Below are positions 12,354-23,689 of a DNA stretch of 64,000 bases, in pieces (within the stretch, counting starts at the first letter, position 1; every line of letters starts with the position of its first letter). This DNA is from Boletus sp. NGJ (taxonomy: Eukaryota; Basidiomycota; Agaricomycetes; Boletales; Boletaceae). The position numbers were made by a program, and so were the translations under genes. The stretch spans positions 1 through 64,000 of the forward strand of contig JAGTXK010000012.1 in NCBI GenBank assembly GCA_019096195.1. The letters are read 5' to 3'. Below the pieces are notes generated by a model. The model was not told where the DNA came from. It saw only the letters and a list, made by a program, of their open reading frames with translations, and did no database searches.

Positions 12354-13156
12354 ATGCGCCGCGCTCAGAGCGTCCGTACGTACCCCCGCAGCTCCCTCAA
12401 CCTCACCACCACCCTCGACCCCGCCGACCTCACCGCCCTCCGCGAAACCGACGAAACCGTTCCCATCGAAGACACCCTCCGTAAACAACTCCTCGAAAAA
12501 GACCGGGAAAACGACAAGGTACGTGCGTGTCGTCTGCTCCTCCCCCTCCCCCCCCCACTCACACACCACCAGCTCCAATCCACCATCCTCACCCTCCAAA
12601 CCCAACTCGCCACCCGTCCCCCCCTCGAAACGATCCAATCCCTCGAAAAAGAATATAAAAACCTAGACCTCATCCTTCAGGGCACACAACGCGAAAACGA
12701 ACGCTGCATGGCGGAACTCGAACGCGTACGGACTCGCGAACGGTTGCTCGAACAGGCGTTGGCGAAATTGGCCGGCGAGAATTGGCAGGTAGGGTTTTTC
12801 TTCTTTTGATGTATGCGTGACGGGGTGGTTGATGGGTTGTGCAGACGGTGTTGGATATCGGGCCTCCGTCAGCGACGTTTGGCGCGCGTGCGATGGGGGC
12901 GTCGCTCTTGAATCGGGCTATGGCCACACCTCCGCTATCGTCTGAAGCGTCCAATTCGTCCCCTGCTGCGTCGCAGGATTCCATCGAGGCCACGCTATCT
13001 CAAATCGAGCAAATCCGTCTGCTGGTGCTTGGGATGGAACAGCGCATGCAAGATCGCGAGGAAAAGCTGACGAAAACGGTTGAACGCGCCGAGGCGCAAG
13101 AGGTGAAATGTGAAGCGTTGAGAAAGGAGGTGTTGCCCACCAAGGTAGCGACATAA
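12354..13156 (+). CDS. Short coiled-coil protein, unknown function
   Basis: Three exons join in frame. Exon 1 (MRRAQSVRTYPRSS to LEKDRENDK) ends at gtacgtg, exon 2 starts after caccaccag (LQSTILTLQTQLATRP) and ends NWQ before gtaggg, and exon 3 starts after gtgcag (TVLDIGPPSATFGARA) and runs to the stop. The protein is about 230 residues. Its middle and C-terminal thirds show heptad-like helices rich in Glu, Gln, Arg and Leu (EKEYKNLDLILQGTQRENER and SQIEQIRLLVLGMEQRMQ), with a Ser/Ala-rich linker between. There is no signal peptide or membrane segment. A scaffold or cytoskeletal role would fit but is not shown. Confidence 0.7.
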
Positions 13157-13903
13157 AGTTACGCCAGAAGAATTTGCAGAGGTTGTATCCATGTTCACGC
13201 ACTCCGCCTTGTATTCTAGGACGACATCTATACCCCTGTATGCACACCTGGATAAGCGAGTAATACTTATAACACAGCGGCAATATATTGCAACATACAC
13301 AAACGACAGTGGGTGGTAGGATAATTAAATGTAGGATGGATATGCAGTGTAGTACTAGCTGGACTTGACGTAATGCAAATGACGGGTTGATGACAGGATG
13401 GCTGGAAATTCTAGCGAAACTTGAAAATCGGGTAAACATGAAGCGCACTCCAGCCTTTTGAGCCCAGCGTCACTGAGGCAGGGCGATGCGAAACAAGGAA
13501 CGTCGAGCTGATGGCGCATGGTAAATGATAGAAGAAACGCGCACGTCTTGGATCGGTGCAAATAAGCATGGATCAAATAACAAATGATGGTTGAGAGTTC
13601 GATGCAAAGATTGTTCTTTCGTGCAATGCTGAATGCGAGGTCGGTGCGGCGAGGGCGTAGTACAGCGTAGAGTCAAAGTAGGATATTTGCGTATTTCGAT
13701 CGTCGTAAAGAATGCGATTGTGAAGATGCTTGATCGAATATGGTGGGCGCCATTATGGCGAAGCTTGCAAGATCGATGCAGGAGATGGATCAGCCCAACG
13801 TAGTGCGTAAATTCATGTATGGTTTCCAATGCGGGGCAGGATCCACGGCGTTCAGACGACAGATTTGAAGATGCCATGAAACAAGATGGTTGATGCCGGT
13901 AGC
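13157..13903. other. Convergent intergenic stretch
   Basis: It holds the 3' flanks of the coiled-coil and PUF genes. The minus-strand ORFs here have no family features and no consistent splice pattern. Confidence 0.5.
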
Positions 13904-16554
13904 TCAGTACCCATAGTAGGCGCGCTTGTACGGTCGTCAGTCACAACAATAACAAGGGTGAACCAGGTGATTGTGACGAACCATCCTGTCGCTGCGTGAA
14001 CAGTCAGACCGTAGTGCAGACACTCGAAAAAGGGACGTACAAAAGCCAAATAACCTTCGATCCTGTCTTGCATCCACGGAGGGTCACGATATGACCCCTA
14101 ATACACTCGTAGAGCATCGTACGTTGGTCCTTGTCGGCCTGGAGCACATGGAATGACTGTTTGCGGTCTCTGAAATGCCAAACGACTTACCTGGGGCAGC
14201 ACATTCGCGATGAGTTGGCTACCTGTAACGGACAAGGCAAGGTCAACAATCATGGCACGACGGCCACTGGAAGGCGACATCAGCGTGGCGGTCAAGGGGT
14301 TGGCTATCACTGACCCTTTCGCCGGCTCACACATCCTCTTCACGATCCTCGCGAGCGTCTCCGGGCCTGTCTCCTTGAACGCCTTGGTGACGGACTTGAA
14401 TCCCTGCTCATTGGTTGCATACTCGAGCAAGTCAGCGACCAAGTGATCAATACACATCTGACGGTGTTTAGACGACCCATGTTCCAAGACTAGTGTGCAT
14501 TCGTCAGCGCTCCGTATGCGGTTAGCCATTGCCACGTACTGTGTTGAATACAGTACGATCCCCATTGGTTTTTAGCGATTTCGCCGAAGACAACGGATCC
14601 CTGATTTAACAGTTCGTCGATAATGCCATCTTTGGCAGATTCCTCGAGATTCTCAAACGCGTGCTGCGGATAACTCAATAACAGCCACGCAACCATGTGA
14701 ATGATGGGCGTCACCTGAACAACGAGGGACCCAGTCTCGTGACATGCAAGCGAGGCCCATTTACCCTTGAGTGATTTGTTGACGCTTGCGGGTGACACCC
14801 TGAGCTCATACGCAAGTTTCGAAGCGGGAAATGACAACTCACTAGGCGAAGATCGGTGGCGCAGGGGGGGTCCAACTCAGCTCCATGATCTGGGTGTCAT
14901 TGGTCACAACTCAGAGCGCGCTAGCGACGACGACGTACCTTGCTCCAAACGTGAGACGCATGCTTGTTCACCAATGTCAGAGCCGGATCCCCGAGAAGAA
15001 GCTCCGACACGATCAGCAATCTAATGTCTTCTTCACAATCAAGGGCCTTTTGGAGGACGTGACATCCATAACAATTGGTCGCAAGTTCGACCACTCGGCC
15101 TCTGTGCGAGTTTTTCCATCAGCACGTGAGAGGCAACGAAAAACGGGGGTGGAACAAACCTCATACAACCCACGATCTTACGCCGCTCTTCGACAGTCGC
15201 AGCAGCCTCTAGACATCTCTGGACAGCCCAGTTCCCAAATCTATGTGAGCCAAAGTCAGAAATGCCTGCACATCGTAATAAGTGATGATAATGAAGAGTA
15301 CCGATGAGACATCATCTCAAAGCCGCGCGCGCATATGGCATCGATGATCTTATGCCGCTCTTCCAGGTCTGCAACCTTGAGCTTCTGCTGCAAAAAAATC
15401 GACGCCTGCTGATCCGAGGACTTGATGATACGCGCCACGAAAACATGATAAGGCGGAGACGAGGAGGGGTGAAGGAGCGATAAGAAATTGATGGGCTGAA
15501 TGGATGACAGAACACATGAGTATTACTCGATATGTTGAAGATGGTCGTACCTCGTGGGAATGCGCTCCCGCGGTCCCTTGACGTGTAAACGCGTTTTGAG
15601 AAGGAGACAACCTCAAAGGGTCCTCGGCTGATATACCAACCGAAAAATCACTCATGGACTTTTCCTCTGCCCTGCGCCACTCTGGTAGCTGCTGCTGGTG
15701 ACGCCAGGTGGTAGACGAGACACTGGGCAAGTCTGGTCTGCGGGGGAAAGCGCTGTCGTACAGAGGCTGAGTGCCAAGCGCTGGAGAGGTGTTCTCTAAA
15801 TATTGATCAAAGAATGGAAAGCCACCCGAAGGCAGCGCACACGAAACCGTAGGCTCCATGAGACGCGACTGAGGGATATTAACAGCGGATAAAAAGTCGC
15901 GCGCCTTGAGGGGAGAGCCGGGGTCGAACAAGAGAGAGGACGGTGATACACTAGAAGGTACGGACGGTGTTTCGTACGGGGGAGTGACCTTCAGGTCAAA
16001 CGAGGTCTTTGCAGGTGACAAGTCTGTCGGTGTTAAAAGTGCAGATGTCGTCGAACTCGGGGACACATCGGGAGAGCCCGACAAATTCACGGTCTCGCTA
16101 TTCAAGGCGCGAGCGGGCTGTTGAGTACACGGCGCGGGGGAATTGAGGTTGAGCGCGCGCAAGAGCTGCTCGATGTGCTGTACGACCAATGGGGTGAGTA
16201 TATGCGCCGAAAAAAGCGCGAAATCCAACGTACGTCGTCGTCGTACTCGGGACTCTGTCTTTTCCTGCCGTCTCCGATGGCACCGATGTCCCTTTTGCGA
16301 GGTGGGGCGACGAGTCCGACTGGACCAAAGACGTCTTCACTCCCAAAGACCGGATGGAAGCCTCGGAGACCCCTTTGGAGACGAAAGGCCGTTTTTTCTG
16401 TATCACGCGAAAACGGATCCATGGCGTTTGGCCAAGTGGAATCCAACTGCTGAGGCTGCGGGGCCCAGATCGAGGCAGCCGTTGTCCGCGATCGCGGAGG
16501 ACTGTAATCATCGGCAAAGGGACGGAAAGAGTGCGCACTCGGGGTGGACTGCAT
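13904..16554 (-). CDS. PUF-family RNA-binding protein, Jsn1/Puf2/PumA type
   Basis: PUF proteins bind 3' UTRs and control mRNA decay and placement. The start gives MQSTPSAHSFRPF. The first half, about 330 residues, is Ser/Pro-rich and of low complexity. The C-terminal half holds PUF repeats over many exons: QQASIFLQQKLKVADLEERH, NWAVQRCLEAAATVEERRKI, ELATNCYGCHVLQKALD, KWASLACHETGSLVVQHAFE, GEIAKNQWGSYCIQH, NEQGFKSVTKAF and GSQLIANVLPQ. It ends IRGHIVTLRGCKTGSKVIWLF followed by DRMRAYYGY. The last nine codons need a 10-nt exon at 13982-13991 and a 21-nt terminal exon at 13904-13924. I see no RRM, unlike yeast Jsn1. The gene converges with the coiled-coil gene. Confidence 0.88.
13982..13991 (-). 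other. 10-nt micro-exon of the PUF gene
   Basis: On the minus strand the sequence is cacgcag|CGACAGGATG|gttcgt. The flanking introns are 49 nt (13992-14040) and 57 nt (13925-13981). Inclusion gives IWLF-DRM-RAYYGY and the stop; skipping puts the last exon out of frame. Confidence 0.8.
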
Positions 16555-18086
16555 GTTGGGTGGAAGGGAGAAAGGAGAGAATGGTACGTGGGGCAGAGAA
16601 AGAGGGAAATCGCGACCGACGAGTCTTTTATATGGATTTTCGAGTGCGCTGTCCGATGTGACGATCCCCAGCACAGACAGTCACATTCCTTTTTAGGGGA
16701 AGATTTGACCTAATTTGGAAGGCTTCTTTGCACCCTCCAACCCGCCGTGTCCATGGATGACAGGCCCTTGCGTTCGATGGGCTGCCGCCAGTTCGACTAT
16801 CAGATATTCACCATCTTATCACAGACAATGCACGCCCTTTGGAGCGATCCCGCGTGACTTTGATGCATTCGCTGCGCCTCCAAGAAGAGGGCCGGGGCGA
16901 TGTTGAATGCCAACCTCGACTCGTCACAAACATCACAAGTGGAGCCTAGGATCCGCGGTAGAGATCGAATGAGCCACGAAAGACGAGAAAACACCCACCG
17001 AGTGAGCCCGATATATAGTGTGCATGCCATCCTCGCGACCTCGAGAGAGACCAGCACGCAACAAGTGCTATTATCCCAACACCAAGAATTTTTTTTTCGT
17101 GCAGTGTTGCGATGGCGTTCATTCTGCATCAACGCCGTATAACACAGTATGAACCGGAAATGTCTCATGAAACGCAAAAGGGTATACCTAGGGTCCATGT
17201 ACAGTAAGATGAAGATGACGCTATCGGTGGACGAACCTGAAAGTCTTGGCGAAGGATGCGGGGTTGTGGGCACTCGAAAGACAGGTTGGAGGAGACAGCA
17301 TCTCGTCGTGAGACGGGGCGGGCCCGATACGCGCGGGAATCGTGACGAAAGAGGATTTGAGCTGGGGCCTAGCGGACGGCGATCAGCTGTCTGTACCTCT
17401 TCGCGTTTCATACTCACACAAGGGGGTGGCGTATAAAATGGTCGGAGTCACTTGGTGAGACTCCCACCGACCGGGACGCCAATCATATCATGAACTGGAG
17501 TACGTCAATACGGGTGTTGTGGAGAAGGGAGACGAGGGCACGCGCGGAAATGAACGAGCTATGTGATCCAGGGTACGCGAGACGAGTTCTGGCTATCTAA
17601 TGGCACGCATTCCACGAAACGGATATTGACTCACAGAAGTGTTGAGACGCAGAGACCTTCACCAGGGCAGCCGGACCGGGGAATCCGTGCATCGATACAG
17701 CGAGCCTCAAAAGCAACGCCGATCCTGAGGCCGTCGAGTGCACCGGCGATAAGACTAAGCAGGCTCCGTCTCCGTGACAAAGCAGGTGCTTACGTCATCG
17801 GGGTGGACGAGATCTGGCCGATCTATTTGTCCAAACGGAGAAACCGGCGGGGCCGGGTGAATTCCACGGAGCAAAGAAGAGCGGAGATTTGAAACGGCGT
17901 TTATGATGGGACAGCCCGCGCTAGTTACGTTGTGTCCGTCGCCATCCAGGCGGGGGAGGAGTGGACGAGCGGTGATCTAGGTTCATCTTCGGGAGCGGCC
18001 CAGGATCTACCGTAACCCTCGCTCGGCGGTGATCATTTCGTATATCAAAGTTGCCACTCTAATACCCTTTCCCTCTCCCACTCACC
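16555..18086. other. Intergenic stretch, possible unassigned minus-strand coding
   Basis: A 205-codon minus-strand ORF lies at 16800-17417 with hydrophobic pieces (IFILLYMDPRYTLL), and another frame has GVGIIALVACWSL. This could be part of a multi-exon membrane protein, but I cannot build a consistent gene. The part next to 18086 should hold the F-box gene promoter. Confidence 0.3.
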
Positions 18087-20354
18087 ATGTCCTCCCCCAT
18101 ATCCCGTCTCCCCGTCGAGATACTCGAAAAGATCGTCCTCGACACTCCCTCCGCCATCCTCCCGCTCCTCCTCACCTCAAAGCACTTCTACCTCTCCCTC
18201 GGCTACAGGTTCAACAGCCACCTCTACGCCCGCATATTTCGTCTCTCCTTCGATCACTCGGCACCCGCTCGCCGTCTCGGCGACATCAACGCCCCCGGCC
18301 TCTCCGTACAGCTCCGCGCCAACTATGACGCACTCAAGTGCATCCGCCGCGCCAACATCCGTGCACACAACGTCCTCCAGACCTTCTGGACCTCCTTTTC
18401 CATGCTGATGGAAAACGACGGCAAGAACCGCTGCCAGCTCGACGCAGCCGGCCTCCCTGACTTTGTCGACCGCTTCGTCCGCGAACGCCTCTACGAAAAC
18501 TGCGTCGACGGGTGGCCAGCCGAGAACGAGATCAACGCCCTCGCAGTCTGGTTGCTCTGGCTCACCACAACCGAAGGTGCGTTTACGTGTCTCCCGTCTT
18601 CTTCCCATCCAACCTCTCCGCCAGATCGTCTCAGAGCCGAAACGCCCACACAACGTGCCCACATGACCAGACTCATATTGCCATATGTCCTCATGCCCGT
18701 CCGCGTAAGTCTGCCTCCACCACACGCTCGTTTTCTTACTTCACTGCGTTCTAGTATGCCGCATACCTCGCTCCACACGTCCACTACACCCTTCCCCTCC
18801 CACGCAACCTTCCTCACCTCCCCCACTCGTTCCTCACCGTACACGGTCCCTACCCACAGTACCGCAATGGCTTTTCGCGCATCATGCCCCTATACCACGT
18901 CAACAGCGTTCAACTAGCCGTTCCCATGGCCTCCGTGGCAGCAAAACTCATCTACTTTGCCCATCGCGAAGTCTTTCCCATCGGCGTTCCTCCCCATCTC
19001 CCGAGAACGCGCCACCACGCCATCCAGCTTGGCCTCACCATGGTCAGCCCCACCCAAGAAGACGTCCAGGAGCTCAACGAGCACAAAATCGCCAAGTTCG
19101 TCTCCCATACCACTTGGGAGTGGTGGTCCGAGATCAAGGACTACGACAAGCTCCGTCCAGCCGCCCTCTCCAAGCTCGCCCCGAGTGCCCGATGGGACGA
19201 CGACTGGAATCGCCTCGCTGACTGCAACTCCGTCTTTACTCCCGTGTCCCTCAAACGCATGCACTACACGCCCGGTCTCCTCACCGGCCTTTGGCAGGGC
19301 CGGATGCTGGTGCGTAGCATCGACGCCGTACACCCTTTCTGCGTAATCTCACGGTTTGTATTTCCTAGCACCCTGACGATAGCCTCTACGCAAACATTCT
19401 TCAAACACCCCAAATGCCCACATCGTTCAGCGAGCAGTCCATGGGTCTCACCGCCGCACCCGTTTTCATGCGTCTTCGCGAATACCATTGCATGGATGTC
19501 GAACCAAACCTGCCTGCCACCCCAGGCGGCATCCAAAACGCATGGTTCCACAGCTCGGCGCGATTCCAGGAGGTTACGGTGCGTATCCCAGCTGTATGAT
19601 GAGATGACGTTTGGCTGAGTGCACCACCATGTGCCATCTAGCACGGCCTTGCTATCACGTGTCAGGAGAGGACCTCGTTTTACGACGAGTACGTCGTTGG
19701 GGGGCCTGACTTACACGATGAGAGCAAGTGTCGTGGGTGCGAATACCGTGGAACGTCCGAGATGATCTTTCGAGAGGATGATGTGCGCTATCTTGGCGTG
19801 CTCGACGAGGTCTTGGCAGACGAGGGAATGGAGGACGTCGAGGACGACGAAGACGAAGGCGTGGACGACGACCCGAGTGATGTGGATGCGGAAATGGCAT
19901 CGGGCGATCGGAACGAGCTCGTGATCACACGGAAATGCGATGGTATTCTCGATATCGTCCTCGTTGGCGAGGTGCGTTCTTCTCTTCTTTTTTTTTCCAT
20001 CTCTTACGTGCTCGCCATAATCTCACCACCAGACGGACCTTCGGCACGGTCAGGCTTGGCATAACTACAAGTTCTATGGTCGCGTCCGCGAATGGGATGG
20101 ACTCATCGCGCTTATTCGTGTTCCTGTGAGTTCTAGTTCTGTTCACGGGAAAGGGCGTCGTGTTCCCAAGCACATTCATATCTGACCTCGGCCCGTCTTA
20201 GAGCCACCCTGTAGGCGGCACAGCGCTTGGTGTTTGGATCTTCACTGGCTACGTTGTGGGTGGCCAAAACTTCGTCGGAAACTGGCGGACGACAACGCAC
20301 CCCGGCGAGCCGGTGACGTTCGAATCTGCGTTTGCCATGTCCAAGCGTGAATGA
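18087..20354 (+). CDS. F-box protein of a conserved basidiomycete type
   Basis: The N-terminus SPISRLPVEILEKIV..LPLLLTSKHFYLSL is an F-box, which would dock the protein to Skp1 in an SCF ubiquitin ligase. The remainder is read over about seven exons: RANYDALKCIRRANIRAHN, YAAYLAPHVHYTLPLPRNL, VNSVQLAVPMASVAAKLIYF, TPGLLTGLWQGRML, LTAAPVFMRLREYHC, then a zinc-like KCRGCEYRGTSEMIF and a Glu/Asp-rich linker. It ends with ITRKCDGILDIVLVGE, WHNYKFYGRVREWDGLIALI and GVWIFTGYVVGGQNFVGNWR. The last part resembles the substrate-binding side of long fungal F-box proteins seen only in Basidiomycota; the substrate is unknown. Splice sites are canonical and the product is about 590 residues. Confidence 0.82.
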
Positions 20355-21089
20355 TATGCGCGCCAACCTCGCGGTACCTGCCAACCACACCTCACACATG
20401 ATACGCTTTTTTGGATTGGGTTTGCATTTTTGCTCCATGGACGACGCCCCCCTTTCATCTTGTGTTCATACATAATACATACCCAAGCCGTGGTGATCAC
20501 CACATCATTCATCACGCACAGTAGCATGTACACATCTACCGTAGATCTCCGTCCACTGGCATCTTTGTCTTTCATGCACTTTTTTTTTTCGTGTTGCATC
20601 TGGCTTATCATCGTGCCATCGCGTTCCACATATGCTTTTTTGGCAACATTTCCCATTGCTTCGTTTCCATCATCTCGTTTTTTCTTGCATGATATGTGTT
20701 ACCCTTGCCCTAATTGTGTGTTACTGATGGACTCTTTTTTTTTTTTTGGTCTACCTCTTGTCGCATTCACGCTACCCTCTGCATACATACTTAATACGAC
20801 TTTAGTCTAGGTTCCACGGATACACTTTGCCTTGGCTCTCGTCCAGAGTTGGCCACACTTCGAGTTCGCCGTCTCGCCGATCACCGCCCCCGCGCCCCTG
20901 GCATGTGACGCCAAAAGTTTATTATAGTTGGACAAGCGGCAATCCGTTCTCACTGAGGTCTCTTTCTAGAATGACAGCGGGGATCAATTTCGAGCGTGTC
21001 GCACAGCGCACACAGGACACGGGGTTCCGAGTCTTTTTCGACTTCTGACCTCGAATCATGATCATCGATGGGCGTGTTTTTCCACTGCA
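20355..21089. other. Intergenic stretch with T runs
   Basis: It holds the 3' flank of the F-box gene and the 5' flank of the amidohydrolase gene, with T runs near 20581-20589 and 20735-20747. No gene is recognisable. Confidence 0.5.
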
Positions 21090-23464
21090 ATGATCCTACC
21101 CGATGTCAACACGGACGCGACTCGGACTCGGGCATCGTCGGTCGTCAAGATTATACTGTTCGATCCGTATACGTTGACGTTGGTGGAGAACCAGACGATC
21201 AGCGTGAGTAGCGCGACGGGACGCGTGCTCGACGTGTCGCCCCAGTGCGTGCCAGACGGTCGAACCGATGATCAGGTGATCGACTTGAGTGCGTTGACCG
21301 TCTTGCCTGGCTTCGTCGATGCGCACGTTCACCGTGAGTCGCGTTCTCCTCCTTTTATTTTTCCGAGTAACCCCGTACACGATGGCCAGTTTTCCTCCAC
21401 CCATACTCGGAGACGTCATGGGGAGACCAACCGACCAGGGAATCAATCACTCGCCGAACGTACCATCCGAGCGACGGTGCATGCAAAGCGGACGCTCTTG
21501 GCTGGGTTCACGACCGTGCGGTTGGTTGTCGTCCCTTTTTTTTTTTTTTTTTTTTTTGCGTTTTGCCCCACACTGCCCTCGCCACCTCCTTTCTGGCTCG
21601 CTTATCCGTATCGGTGTCACGGCTCTATGTTCACCCCTCTCTTTTTTGCCCCACCTCCCTTCCGAGTCACCCTTTCCCGCTTACACGCTCGCGTATGTAG
21701 TGACTTGGGAACAGAAGGCGCAGCCGACGCAGACGTCGCCCTCCGCAAATGTCTCTCCAGCACGCACGCTCACACGAACCCTCCTCTCATCCCCGGCCCG
21801 AGGTATTTTTGTGCTTCTCGAGCGATCGCACCCACCGGCAGCTACGGTACGTATCCACCCCCCATCCGAGTCTTCGGCCCTATCAACACTTGTCCCCGTG
21901 TTCCACTCCTATACGACACTCGTTCCCCCCTCACTCCCAATTCATATCCGTCCGTGGCTTCTTTTTCCCCACTGCTATGCTCGCCCCCCCCCCACTTTGT
22001 TCCCCTTTATTTCCACCTTATCATCGCAAAGTCCGCTGATGGGCTGAGTCGAAATCCGATTGTGGATATGGATATGGATAAGGCCTTGGATAACGCGCGT
22101 GATGCGCTGATCGGCTGCATTATGCAGGGCCCAAAGGCACTATCCATGTCAACAGAGAAGGCGTCGACGGGATCACAGGCGCCGAAGTGGCCGACGGACG
22201 TGACGACTGTGTCAAGACCGTCCGACGACAGATTGGTGCCGGCGCGGATTGGATCAAGGTACGTATCTGTGTGTGTGCGTGTATGCGTGTGTATGCTGGC
22301 GTTGACAAGCGGTCCATCGTTTATTCGTGGCGTGCACTTGTGTGTGCGCGCTATATATTCATCCACGGGGCTTCGTTCATTCGTGCGTGCACGATTGGGA
22401 CTTCGTTTTGATACACGTTCCCTCCCTCGTTCGCTGGGGGGTGTCTGTTGAATGATAATGGTGGCGGTTCTGGATCATGGGCCGTGGGTTATGTCGCATA
22501 TCGGGCTGAACAGATTTATGCAGGTCAGCGAATGATGGTTCCCCCCCCCCCTCCTTGGTGGCATCCTGTCGTCCTCGTTGTCGACGCCCCGTTGCTAGTG
22601 GGGGTCTAGGGCAACGTTCATTTCCGCTCGCATTTTTTTTTTTTTTCCCTGTCGGCTTCTCTCGGGATTGATGGCAAATTCATTTGCATGTAGATTACCG
22701 CGTTCGATCAAGGATGGGAGGCGTCTCCGCGGAGACGGGACGGGCGTCGATGAACACGTTTAATGAGGAGGAGTTGAGGGCGTTGGTGGAGAGCGCACAC
22801 ATGTATGGAGCCAAGGTGGCAGCGCATGCGACGAACGGGGAGACGATCGCAAAATTGTTGACGTTGGGCGTGGATTCGATCGAACATGGCTACGACACTT
22901 TTACGGACGCGGACACGGGTACGGCTACCGACACCGATCCCACCGACGACGCGCGATCCAACACTAAATGGGTGCCCACGCTCGCGGCGTACTACACCCT
23001 CTCCCAAGGATCGGGCGACGTGCTGTTGAAGCGTTCAAAGCGGCGCTCAGAAAAGGTATGGAGAATATCGCGTGCGGCGGGGACACGGGGGTATTCGTGC
23101 ATGGTGCGAACGCGCTCGAGATGGTGTTGATGGTGCGTTTAGGCGCGGATTGGCGGAGGGTGTTGAGGTGGGGTACGCTTGGGGGGTGGGAGTGTGTGCG
23201 GTCGATGGGGTGGGAGGGGCGGCGGGGGGCGGCGAGGTTGGCACGGGCGGAGGCGGAAGGGGAGGTGGGAAATGCGAGGGACGGGGACGGGACGGGGACA
23301 ATGAGGTCCCGTTTGGAGCGATTCGCCGGGGGTTTGCTGCGGATGTGATGGCGACGTGTGGGGATGTTGCGGGGGATTTCGAAGGCGCGGTGTCCGCGGA
23401 GTGTATCCGGTTTGTGAAGAAAGGGGGGCGGGTGTACAAGCGTGATGGGAGGGCGGTGGAGTAA
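21090..23464 (+). CDS. Amidohydrolase-superfamily metal hydrolase (Xaa-Pro dipeptidase/imidazolonepropionase-like), frame broken near the 3' end
   Basis: The start gives MILPDVNTDATRT. The N-terminal beta part is followed by VIDLSALTVLPGFVDAHVH, whose HxH pair is the first metal site. Later exons give LAERTIRATVHAKRTLLAGFTTVR, DLGTEGAADADVALRKC, PGPRYFCASRAIAPTG, GRDDCVKTVRRQIGAGADWIK, ALVESAHMYGAKVAAHATN with a metal-ligand His, and LLTLGVDSIEHGYDT with the next. The catalytic Asp lies in ACGGDTGVFVHGANALEM. The end reads DNEVPFGAIRRGFAADV and VKKGGRVYKRDGRAVE. Two joins, near 23025 and 23285-23300, change frame by one base without room for an intron. The second is in a repeated gacgggg tract, so assembly error is likely for it. 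The substrate is unknown. One intron carries a 22-base T run. Confidence 0.78.
21536..21557. repeat. 22-base T run in an amidohydrolase intron
   Basis: The run follows the exon ending LAGFTTVR within the intron. Further runs (C near 22521, T near 22629) lie in later introns of the same gene. Confidence 0.9.
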
Positions 23465-23689
23465 GATTGGGTTGGTCGTGTTCGTTGCGTTGTGTCGAGA
23501 TATGTGTGGTACCGAGTCTTGTGAGGGAAGGGAATGGCGATTGATCGGCGTCGCATGTTTGAAAGGGTGAACTAATATGCATCTATGCCGTGTCTTGTCA
23601 AAACTCTCATTGTTTTGTTTTTATTTTATTTTATTTTATTTTATATTCATTTGATGGAGTTACGTTTTAATCTTGAGTTTGATACTTGC

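Noticed and set aside
12249-12638. 129-codon minus-strand ORF rich in Gly and Glu
   Set aside because: It lies opposite the coiled-coil gene, whose exons have consistent splice sites; the Gly/Glu content comes from the CCC/CTC-rich coding strand.
16800-17417. 205-codon minus-strand ORF as a gene of its own
   Set aside because: It lacks a convincing start and family match, and hydrophobic pieces occur in different frames; kept only as a note on the intergenic stretch.
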